Assembly: GCA_903897565.1 (NCBI GenBank)
Contig: CAIUCF010000732.1
Span: 1-12,527 of the forward strand
DNA: 12,527 nt
Direction of reading: 5' to 3'
Source: an uncultured Rhodospirillales bacterium
GTDB taxonomy: Bacteria; Pseudomonadota; Alphaproteobacteria; ATCC43930; CGMCC-115725
A model generated the notes under the pieces. That model had not been told where the DNA came from and did not search any database. It saw nothing but the letters and a program-made list of their open reading frames with translations. Below, piece by piece: positions 6,563-12,527 of the stretch; within the stretch, counting starts at the first letter, position 1, and every line of letters begins with the position of its first letter. Made by a program: the position numbers and the translations under genes.

Positions 6563-8353
6563 ATGCAGACCTATTCCGCGCCGCTGCGCGACATGCGCTT
6601 CGTCCTGCACGAGCTGTTCGACAGCAACAAGACGATCGCGCTTCCCGGGTATGAATCCTTCTCGCCCGACCTGTTCGACACGATCCTCGAAGAGGCGGCC
6701 AAGTTCTTTTCGGCAACCCTGCTGCCGATCAATCTGAGCGGCGATATCGAGGGCTGCCATTACGAGAACGGTGTCGTCCGCACGCCGAAGGGTTTCAAGG
6801 AAGCCTATGACGCGTTCTGCGAGGGCGGCTGGCATGGCCTCAGCTCAGATCCGGCCTATGGCGGCCAGGGTCTGCCGATGACGGTCGGCAAGCTGGTCGA
6901 AGAGATGATCTGTGCCTGCAACCTCTCCTTCGGCATGTATCCGGGCCTGACCCATGGCGCCTCGATCGCGCTCAAGTCGTTCGGCAGCGAGGCGCTCAAG
7001 GATCTCTACCTGCCGCATTTCACCGATGGCAGCTGGTCGGGGACGATGTGCCTGACCGAGCCGCATTGCGGCACCGATCTCGGTTTGATGCGCACCAAGG
7101 CCGTGCCGCAAGATGACGGCTCATTCCTGATCACCGGCAACAAGATCTTCATCTCCGCCGGCGAGCATGACCTGACCGAGAACATCATCCATCTCGTGCT
7201 GGCGCGTCTGCCCGACGCGCCGCCGGGCATCAAGGGTATCAGCCTGTTCCTGGTGCCGAAATTCATCCCCGACGCCAATGGCCGCCCCGGCAAGCGTAAC
7301 GGCGTGTCGTGCTCGGGCATCGAACACAAGATGGGTATCAAGGCCTCGGCGACCTGTCAGATCAATCTCGACGAGGCCGTGGGCTGGATCGTCGGCGAGC
7401 CCCACAAGGGCATGCGCTCAATGTTCGCGATGATGAACGAGGCGCGGCTCGGCGTCGCGATCCAGGGGCTCGGCGTCGGCGAAGCCGCCTATCAGGGCGC
7501 GGTTGCCTACGCCAAGGAGCGCCTCCAAGGTCGTTCGCTCGCCGGCACCAAGTATCCCGACAAGCCGGCCGATCCGATCATCGTCCATCCCGATGTCCGC
7601 CGCATGCTGCTGACGATGCGGGCTTATAACGAAGGCTGCCGGGCGCTGTGCACCTGGGTCGCCTCGGTTCAGGACGAGGTGCTGCGCAGCTCCGACCCTA
7701 AGGCGCGCGAGGCGGCCGAGGATTTCGTCGCCATGATGACGCCGATCATGAAGGCGATGTTCAGCGATCTCGGTTTCGACAGCGCCAATCTCGCTGTCCA
7801 GATCCATGGCGGCCACGGCTATATCCGCGAGCACGGCATGGAGCAGTATGTCCGCGACGCCCGGATCGCGCAGATCTACGAGGGCGCCAACGGCATCCAG
7901 GCGCTCGATCTCGTTGGCCGCAAACTGCCCGCCAATATGGGCCGCTCGCTGCGTCGCTTCTTCCATCCGGTGCAGGAATTCATCGACGCCAACAAGGACG
8001 ACGCCCAAATCGGGGAGATGGTCCAGGGCTACGCCCGGGCCTTCGGCGCGCTGCAGCTTGCCACCGGCTTCATCGCCCAGAAGGGCATGGCCGATCCCGA
8101 GGAAGCGGGCGCCGCCGCGACCGAGTATCTCCGCCTGTTCGGCATCGTGGCACTCGGCTTCATGTGGCTGCGCGCGACCAAGGTCAGCCTCGCGGCGCTC
8201 ACCGCCGGCAGCCAGGAGAAGGCGTTCTACCAGGGCAAGATCGCCACGGCGCGCTTCTTCTTCGACCGCTTGCTGCCGCAGACCGGCGCCTTGTGGTTCA
8301 GCATCAAATCCGGCAAGGCCTCGACGATGGGCTTGCCGGAAGACGCGTTCTGA
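6563..8353 (+). CDS. fadE: Acyl-CoA dehydrogenase with C-terminal extension (FadE, ~595-aa type)
   Basis: This FAD enzyme performs the first oxidation of acyl-CoA to trans-2-enoyl-CoA and passes electrons to electron-transfer flavoprotein, whose genes are not in this window. It has 596 residues, the size of Bacillus FadE (about 594) and well above the ~380 of short acyl-CoA dehydrogenases. Seen in order are the N-terminal family lead (YSAPLRDMRFVLHELFD), the FAD/substrate signature CLTEPHCGTDLG (163-174), a helical domain ending in QIHGGHGYIREHGMEQYVRDARIAQIYEGANGIQALDLVGRKL with the probable catalytic base E440, and a C-terminal helical domain (about 465-596) of the acyl-CoA_dh_C type. The start at 6563 is set by GAGGAAA overlapping the fadN stop. 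It is the last gene of the cluster; a GC-rich hairpin follows 14 nt after its stop. Confidence 0.93.
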   Translation: MQTYSAPLRDMRFVLHELFDSNKTIALPGYESFSPDLFDTILEEAAKFFSATLLPINLSGDIEGCHYENGVVRTPKGFKEAYDAFCEGGWHGLSSDPAYGGQGLPMTVGKLVEEMICACNLSFGMYPGLTHGASIALKSFGSEALKDLYLPHFTDGSWSGTMCLTEPHCGTDLGLMRTKAVPQDDGSFLITGNKIFISAGEHDLTENIIHLVLARLPDAPPGIKGISLFLVPKFIPDANGRPGKRNGVSCSGIEHKMGIKASATCQINLDEAVGWIVGEPHKGMRSMFAMMNEARLGVAIQGLGVGEAAYQGAVAYAKERLQGRSLAGTKYPDKPADPIIVHPDVRRMLLTMRAYNEGCRALCTWVASVQDEVLRSSDPKAREAAEDFVAMMTPIMKAMFSDLGFDSANLAVQIHGGHGYIREHGMEQYVRDARIAQIYEGANGIQALDLVGRKLPANMGRSLRRFFHPVQEFIDANKDDAQIGEMVQGYARAFGALQLATGFIAQKGMADPEEAGAAATEYLRLFGIVALGFMWLRATKVSLAALTAGSQEKAFYQGKIATARFFFDRLLPQTGALWFSIKSGKASTMGLPEDAF

Positions 8354-8367
8354 TGCGGGGCTGATCG

Positions 8368-8390
8368 ATCCGGCGGCGATGCCGCCGGAT
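8368..8390. terminator. Perfect 10-bp GC-rich hairpin between convergent genes
   Basis: ATCCGGCGGC (8368-8377) and GCCGCCGGAT (8381-8390) form a perfect 10-bp stem around a 3-nt loop (GAT). It lies between the stop of fadE (8353) and the stop of the converging exported-protein gene (8392-8390), where a shared bidirectional terminator would be expected. Only a weak T-rich run (TATTGCT) follows on the plus strand and none on the minus strand. It may therefore work less well as a classic intrinsic terminator, or serve to block 3'-end decay. Confidence 0.6.
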
Positions 8391-9481
8391 TATTGCTCCT
8401 GAAGACAGCCGAGGCCGTAGGCGATGCCGGCCTTGTTGGCGGGCTTGAAGGCGACGTTCGGCGTCGTCGGCAGGGTCGCGCTCGTCGTCTTCATGAACGA
8501 ATAGAACGACGTCCATTGCGGTGAACTCAGGTTCGCCAAGGCGACATAGACGTTGAAATTGTGGATGCCGGCCTTGGTGACGGCGTCCATCAGCACGGTC
8601 TCGCCTTGGGCGACCGAGGTCGACATGACCTGCTGGTCGGAATTGCCCTTGAGGTCGACCTTGCCGTTCAGGCAGGTCAGGCCGAGCTGGATCGAGGTCT
8701 TGGCTCCGCTGATCGCTGCGACCTCGAGCAGTCGCTGATCGACGAAGGCGCGCGGCGATGCCGTGTGCTCGGCATACATCGTGTGAAAATCCATCCACAC
8801 GACCATGCCGAGCTGCGAGAGCAGCGAGGGCGGCAATGTGGTGTTGCCAGTCAGGTGGCCATTGCCGTCGGTGGTGAAGAACTGGCCAGTCGTCGGCTGA
8901 AATTTCTCGGCATAAGCCGTGTTCCAGACCCAGAGCGGCTGGCTCGGCTGGGCGTTGAAGGCGAGATCGCTGAGGTAATTGAGCAACCCGGTGCCGACGT
9001 CGACGCCGGTCGGGAAATGCAGGCCCTCGACATCGACGGCCGGCACCGTCAGGCCGGTAGCGGCCAGGAGATTGCTGTAATAGCCCCATGGCGTCGCGCC
9101 ATAGCCGGTGCAGCCGGCTGAGGACAGCGGGTATGATTGCCAGGGCTCGTTGCCGACCGGCTTGCTGTAGAAGATCAGCTTGAGCCCGGAACGGTTCGCC
9201 GCCGCGAGCTTGTTGGCAAGCTTGACGAATTCCGGAAACAGAAAATTGGTGCAGCTCGGCGCCGGGATGATCAGGGACTCGAACTTCGAGAATTTCTTGG
9301 TCGTGACAATCGAGTAGTAATCGGCATGCTGATTGTTGCGGTAGGTCTGATCGTTCAGCGGCGTTCCCAGCATCAGGGAATAGTGCAGGTCGCCCGCGTA
9401 CGCCGCGGGGGCGGCGAGCGCCAGCGCCGCGAGGCTCCCCAAGACGAGGCGTGATAGCGACCGGGGAAATGTTCCGAGCAT
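8390..9481 (-). CDS. Exported protein of unknown function
   Basis: The 363-residue protein begins with a clear signal peptide: basic start (MLGTFPRSLSRL), hydrophobic core VLGSLAALALAAP, and AxA cleavage (AYA-GDL) near residue 29. I do not recognise the family. The mature part alternates short hydrophobic strands and helices: FESLIIPAP, LKLIFYSKP, TVPAVDVEGLHF, PLWVWNTAYA, MVVWMDFHTMYAEH, TSIQLGLTCLNGK, NFNVYVAL. This pattern would fit an alpha/beta barrel of glycoside-hydrolase type, with acidic residues at strand ends (DVEG, MDF). That is a guess from layout only. Four cysteines in the mature part could form two disulfides. The start at 9481 is preferred over a GTG at 9532 because the signal peptide begins there and AGGA sits a few bases upstream. 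A TATAAT on the minus strand (9573-9568) may be its -10 box. It follows the PstS-like gene on the same strand after 127 nt. Confidence 0.75.
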   Translation of the reverse strand: MLGTFPRSLSRLVLGSLAALALAAPAAYAGDLHYSLMLGTPLNDQTYRNNQHADYYSIVTTKKFSKFESLIIPAPSCTNFLFPEFVKLANKLAAANRSGLKLIFYSKPVGNEPWQSYPLSSAGCTGYGATPWGYYSNLLAATGLTVPAVDVEGLHFPTGVDVGTGLLNYLSDLAFNAQPSQPLWVWNTAYAEKFQPTTGQFFTTDGNGHLTGNTTLPPSLLSQLGMVVWMDFHTMYAEHTASPRAFVDQRLLEVAAISGAKTSIQLGLTCLNGKVDLKGNSDQQVMSTSVAQGETVLMDAVTKAGIHNFNVYVALANLSSPQWTSFYSFMKTTSATLPTTPNVAFKPANKAGIAYGLGCLQEQ

Positions 9482-9567
9482 GGCGTCCTGCCTAAGGTTC
9501 GACGAATAAGCGATCGAGGCTACGTGTCTCACAACCTACGGGAGGATGCGCCCTCGTGGGGATTAAG

Positions 9568-9573
9568 ATTATA
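9568..9573 (-). promoter_or_regulatory. Possible -10 box for the exported-protein gene
   Basis: On the minus strand this reads TATAAT, in the gap between the two exported-protein genes and about 90 nt before the chosen start at 9481. No good -35 hexamer is found at 16-18 bp spacing, so this is a weak call. It would mean the downstream gene can be transcribed apart from the PstS-like gene. Confidence 0.3.
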
Positions 9574-9608
9574 AGTCAATCGCATGACAGCTCGTCGGAC
9601 CCCCGGGG

Positions 9609-11180
9609 CTACTGATAATCGGCCGGATCGCTGGCGAAGGCGGGGCATTTCGTCGAGCCGCCGACAATCGTGCCGCCGACCAGACTCGGTGTCGCCGAGA
9701 CGCCCGTGAGATTGGCGGCGGCGAGTCCGGCCTCGCCGGTGTATTGCGCGGCGGTCAGGGGCACCAGGCCGAGGCTTGCGACGATCGCGGCCGCCTTGGC
9801 ATCACCCAGGAAATTCACTACCGCCGTTACGCCCGTCAGCTCGTCATGGGCGGAATCATTGAGGTAGCAGGTATATCCCAGCACGTAGTCGAGCCCGACG
9901 ACGGGGTATCCGAGTCCCTTGCTCTCCTGCTTGAAGAGCAGGCGATCGAGCCGCGCGCCCCATGAGGTGGCGGCAAGATTATGCGGCAGCGCCAGGGTCG
10001 CCAGGGCCGGCGCGATCGCTTCGGGGCTCGGATAGACGAACAGCGACGGCGGATTCGCGGTCTTCTGGCGTCCGGCGAGCAGAAAGGCGGCCGGCGGGGC
10101 GGCTGGGCTGACCGGCGCTACCACGTCAGGCGTGGCGTAACCGATCGCGCCCGGATGCGCTGCGACCATGGCGACGGCGGTCGCCGGATCGCTCGCGCTG
10201 AGCCCCGCAGCGGTGACGAAGCTCGGGAAACTCGCCGTCGCGGCCGGCGGGGTGTAGCCGGCGGTCGCGTAGCCGGCGCAGTTCTGCCGCAGCCACAATG
10301 TCAGGACATAGGTCAGGCCGGAATTGGCGACGGTCACCGGCTGGATCGCCAGCCCGGCGACACTGGCGGCAAGGAGATTGGAATCATAATTGGTCTGGTG
10401 GATCTTGCCCGCGCGGGTCACCCGCAATCCGGCGAAGATCGGGTTGTCCCAGGTATAGGTACCATTGACCCCGGCGCCATTGGCGCGGTGACCGGTCCAG
10501 ATGTAGCAGAGCATGTCGGGCGAGAGATCGAGTCGAGTGACATCGGCGCTGCCGCCGGCCGGGGTCGTTACGCTCGCGGTCGCGGTCAGCCCGGGGTAGA
10601 AGCCCGTCCCGAACACGGCGCCGCTGTAGCTCGCACCGCCTGCAGTGAAAGCCGTGGTCGGCAGGTTGTAGGGGAACGCGATCGCCTCGGCGCCCATCGG
10701 AATCTGCCAGGCCCGGCCGCGCTTGGCGGCGAGCGCGGTGTTGTAGCCATTGACATAATAGGCGGCGCCCGTGCCCGGGGCAGGCGAGTCGATCGGGATA
10801 TTGGAGACGGCAAGCTGCCAGGAGGGGTAGGGATAGGCGGGGAAGTTGCTGTCGGTCGGGGTTGTGCCGGATGCGGCAGCAGTGGAAGGCGCGGTCTGTG
10901 CGATGAGCGCGGCGAGGGCGTCGGCGCTGCCGCCTGCATCGTTCAGATAGTCGTAGGCCGGGGTGGCGGCGGCGACGCAGCCGGCGGCAGTCGCCGCCGC
11001 GAGATTCGGGTTCGCGCTGTTCTGGCTGCCCAGGCACTGCCCGAAGGCATCGAGCGCCGCGGCTGCGAGCGGATCGCCGCCGCCATAAATCGGGGTTAAC
11101 GCCCGCGCCTCGCCTGCGCCGAGGATCGGCGTCATCGCGGTCGCGAGCAGTAACAGCAGCGAGGTCTGGACGGCGCGCAT
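9609..11180 (-). CDS. Exported PstS/DING-like substrate-binding protein, divergent
   Basis: The 523-residue protein has a signal peptide (QTSLLLLLATAMTPILG, cleavage near ARA at 25-27). The mature N-terminus, TPIYGGGDPLAAAALDAF, resembles the GGGxTLP lead of PstS and DING phosphate-binding proteins. Other points fit the same two-lobed fold: MGAEAIAFPYNLP, LSPDMLCYIWTGHRANG then TWDNPIFAGLRV (compare the 'L-T-x-x-Q-L-x-x-I-F-x-G ... W' element of PstS), HPGAIGYATPD, and near the end YPVVGLDYVLGYTCYLND ... ASLGLVPLTAAQ. The usual arginine-plus-SGT anion-binding loop is missing; the equivalent stretch reads RAGKIHQTNYDSN, so the ligand may not be phosphate. Six cysteines in the mature chain suggest disulfides. 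There are no pstC, pstA or pstB genes beside it. ATG 11180 is chosen because GGAG lies 8 nt upstream; a TTG directly before it is an alternative. The fold call is moderate, the ligand unknown. Confidence 0.65.
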   Translation of the reverse strand: MRAVQTSLLLLLATAMTPILGAGEARALTPIYGGGDPLAAAALDAFGQCLGSQNSANPNLAAATAAGCVAAATPAYDYLNDAGGSADALAALIAQTAPSTAAASGTTPTDSNFPAYPYPSWQLAVSNIPIDSPAPGTGAAYYVNGYNTALAAKRGRAWQIPMGAEAIAFPYNLPTTAFTAGGASYSGAVFGTGFYPGLTATASVTTPAGGSADVTRLDLSPDMLCYIWTGHRANGAGVNGTYTWDNPIFAGLRVTRAGKIHQTNYDSNLLAASVAGLAIQPVTVANSGLTYVLTLWLRQNCAGYATAGYTPPAATASFPSFVTAAGLSASDPATAVAMVAAHPGAIGYATPDVVAPVSPAAPPAAFLLAGRQKTANPPSLFVYPSPEAIAPALATLALPHNLAATSWGARLDRLLFKQESKGLGYPVVGLDYVLGYTCYLNDSAHDELTGVTAVVNFLGDAKAAAIVASLGLVPLTAAQYTGEAGLAAANLTGVSATPSLVGGTIVGGSTKCPAFASDPADYQ

Positions 11181-11255
11181 CAAAAATTCTCCACGGTTCG
11201 GCCCATTCCAAGGGGCGCGGTACCCTAGACTGCGGCGCCGGAAAACGGCGTGAAG

Positions 11256-11265
11256 ATCACGTGAT
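11256..11265. promoter_or_regulatory. Perfect palindrome ATCACGTGAT in divergent gap
   Basis: A perfect 10-bp palindrome lies 76 nt upstream of the PstS-like start and about 115 nt before the 61-aa gene on the other strand. A third GTGAT half follows at 11271-11275. Its place between divergent genes fits an operator, but nothing identifies the protein that would bind it. Confidence 0.3.
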
Positions 11266-11379
11266 GATTTTGTGATGGCGCACGCCGCCGCCCGCCGTGG
11301 CAGACGAGGTTCGCGCCGGCTCGCACGGTCGTGCTATGAGCATCGCGACGCGATCGCGAACAGGTTTCAGAGGGATAGC

Positions 11380-11565
11380 ATGAAGAAGCTCGTAGGCCGG
11401 TACCGGCATGTCAACAAAGGCCAGGTCATCGAAGATGGCCGCGAGATCGAGTTCCGCATCGAGATGAAGTCGGGCGACATCGTCGTCGTGCAGATGGAAC
11501 TCTCCGAGATCCGGCAGTTCACGACCTATATCGAAAACCTCGGCTTCCTCGCCACCCCGGACTGA
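11380..11565 (+). CDS. Small hypothetical protein, 61 aa
   Basis: The frame is open from 11272, but the upstream part is arginine-rich and looks untranslated. ATG 11380 has GAGGGA 5 nt upstream and starts a protein of balanced composition (MKKLVGRYRHVNKGQVIEDG, then REIEFRIEMKSGDIVVVQMELSEIRQF and TTYIENLGFLATPD). I read this as two beta strands (REIEFRIEMK and DIVVVQMEL) followed by a helix (SEIRQFTTYIENLG). It has no signal peptide, membrane segment or cysteine. I do not recognise a family. It stands alone on the plus strand, divergent from the PstS-like gene and converging on the AraC-type gene with an 11-nt gap. Clear ribosome binding site and codon-like third positions support a real gene. 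Confidence 0.6.
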   Translation: MKKLVGRYRHVNKGQVIEDGREIEFRIEMKSGDIVVVQMELSEIRQFTTYIENLGFLATPD

Positions 11566-11580
11566 GGCTGGCTTTCTCAG
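11562..11580. terminator. Short hairpin spanning both stop codons of convergent genes
   Basis: CTGAG (11562-11566) and CTCAG (11576-11580) pair around a 9-nt loop. The stem includes the stop codons of the 61-aa gene and of the AraC-type gene. With a 5-bp stem and no T-run it is a weak terminator at best. Confidence 0.2.
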
Positions 11581-12527
11581 GCAGTTGTCCCCGCGCGAAA
11601 GGTCCCGGGAGAGACGCCGTACCATCTCTTGAAAGCCTTGCCGAAATTTGCCGGATTGTTGAAGCCGAGGAACGCCGCGATCTCCTTGATCCGCATGCCG
11701 TCATTGGCCAGCAACTCCATCGCCCGGGCGCGCAGGAAATCATCGCTTAGAATTTGATACGACGTCCCGAGATGGCGCAGCCGGCGAATTAAGGTCCGCC
11801 GGGAGAGGCAGAGATGGCTCGCCACGTCGTCGAGCCTTGGCAAGGGCCGCGTACGCTTTGGCAGCGAAAACGTCTCGCTCAGGAAATGCCGGACATCGGC
11901 CAAGGTGGTCCGCTCGACGGAAGACGACAGCGTCGCTTCGCATTGGGCGACAGCATGGAGCCAGCTGGACTCTACATAATCGAGATTTTGCTGCGGCAAC
12001 CAGGATAGCGGCAGTACGAACGCGTTGCGGTTGGTCGAGAAATTCACCGGGCTCTTGAAGTGTCGCCTGTAGCGGTCTGCGTAGGCGGGCGGTGGATAGG
12101 CCAGATCGACATGGGCTTCGGAAAAATCCACGCCGTAGGTGGTGTGGACGTATTGCTGGAAGATGATCAGCGGCGCCTCGATCAGCAGCGGCAACGCTCG
12201 GCCGAGATCGGCGAGCGGCCAAAGTTCCAGGAAATAGCAATTCCCCTCCCTGCGCCCCTGGATATGAAGATGCGGCAGGCGGCCGGGGAAGAAGCGGACG
12301 AAGATGTCGAGGGCATCGCCGAGCGTGGGCGCGCTCATCAGGGCAAGACTGACGGAGCCATGAAAATTGCCTGAAAGGCTGGCCGCCCATTCCAGATACC
12401 AATCCGGTTGCGGCGCCATGTCGAGCGCATTGAACGAATACTGCAGAAGCTGTCGGACCGTGATCCTGCGATTGGGATTGTCGAGGTCGGCCGCGGTCAA
12501 TCCGGTCCCGGCCAGCAATGCCTCGAC
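11577..12527 (-). CDS. AraC-family transcriptional regulator, OruR-like (N-terminus cut by window edge)
   Basis: The minus-strand frame is open to the right edge (first visible residues VEALLAGTGLTAADLDNPNR), so the start lies outside; about 20-30 residues are probably missing. The N-terminal two thirds match the Arabinose_bd/OruR-type ligand domain: LLAGTGLTAADL, FHGSVSLALMSAPTLGDALDIFVRFFP, CYFLELWPLADLG, and AHVDLAYPPPAYADRYRRHFKSPVNFSTNRNAFVLP. The C-terminus is the AraC double helix-turn-helix: VASHLCLSRRTLIRRLRHLGTSYQ, then IAAFLGFNNPANFGKAFKRWYGVSPGTFR. Regulators of this group usually activate catabolic genes (amino-acid, aromatic or lipid breakdown) and often sit beside their targets. 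The effector cannot be read from sequence, and the target may lie beyond the right edge. Its 3' end converges on the 61-aa gene. Confidence 0.9.
   Translation of the reverse strand, partial: VEALLAGTGLTAADLDNPNRRITVRQLLQYSFNALDMAPQPDWYLEWAASLSGNFHGSVSLALMSAPTLGDALDIFVRFFPGRLPHLHIQGRREGNCYFLELWPLADLGRALPLLIEAPLIIFQQYVHTTYGVDFSEAHVDLAYPPPAYADRYRRHFKSPVNFSTNRNAFVLPLSWLPQQNLDYVESSWLHAVAQCEATLSSSVERTTLADVRHFLSETFSLPKRTRPLPRLDDVASHLCLSRRTLIRRLRHLGTSYQILSDDFLRARAMELLANDGMRIKEIAAFLGFNNPANFGKAFKRWYGVSPGTFRAGTTA

Noticed and set aside
9601..9608. CCCCGGGG palindrome next to the stop of the PstS-like gene
   Set aside because: Eight-base self-complementary runs are common in GC-rich DNA, there is no loop, and no T-run follows, so it is not a supported terminator.
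10384..11211. Alternate minus-strand frame overlapping the PstS-like gene
   Set aside because: The product is Arg-rich and featureless, while the overlapping frame has a signal peptide and binding-protein motifs.

Overview
The window is GC-rich, densely coding DNA from a proteobacterium, most likely an alphaproteobacterium. This placement rests on the general look of the proteins, the strong G/C bias at third codon positions and the gene arrangement; no rRNA or other taxonomic marker is present. I see no tRNA, CRISPR array, insertion sequence or phage gene.

Region 1 (1-403, minus strand) is the N-terminal part of an exported DUF2147 protein, cut by the left edge. Region 2 (404-789) is a divergent regulatory gap with two copies of a short palindrome-like motif. 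Region 3 (790-8353, plus strand) is a complete fatty-acid beta-oxidation cluster. It runs fadD-type acyl-CoA ligase, a MerR-family regulator, fadA thiolase, a fused 3-hydroxyacyl-CoA dehydrogenase/enoyl-CoA hydratase, and a 596-aa acyl-CoA dehydrogenase. The fused enzyme has the dehydrogenase half first and the hydratase half last, as in Bacillus FadN, which is the reverse of E. coli FadB. With FadA and the ~595-aa FadE this makes a fadNAE-type cluster. Together these enzymes activate a fatty acid to its CoA thioester and carry out dehydrogenation, hydration, second oxidation and thiolysis.

The same motif (TTKACGTATASG) occurs upstream of the DUF2147 gene, over the -35 region of a probable fadD promoter, and just before the MerR start codon. 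It resembles LiuR-type MerR operators as I remember them. The simplest model is that the MerR protein senses an acyl-CoA and controls fadD, its own gene and perhaps the DUF2147 gene. This is the most testable idea in the window.

Region 4 (8368-11180) is convergent to the fad cluster across a strong GC-rich hairpin. It holds two exported proteins on the minus strand: one of unknown function, and one with the layout of a PstS/DING-type periplasmic binding protein but a divergent ligand loop. Region 5 (11380-12527) has a 61-aa orphan protein on the plus strand and, converging on it, an AraC-family regulator of the OruR-like type (N-terminal ligand domain plus C-terminal double HTH). The AraC gene's start lies beyond the right edge.

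Most of the window is ordinary metabolism. The parts worth a second look are the shared operator, the divergent PstS-like protein with its exported neighbour, and the 61-aa protein.
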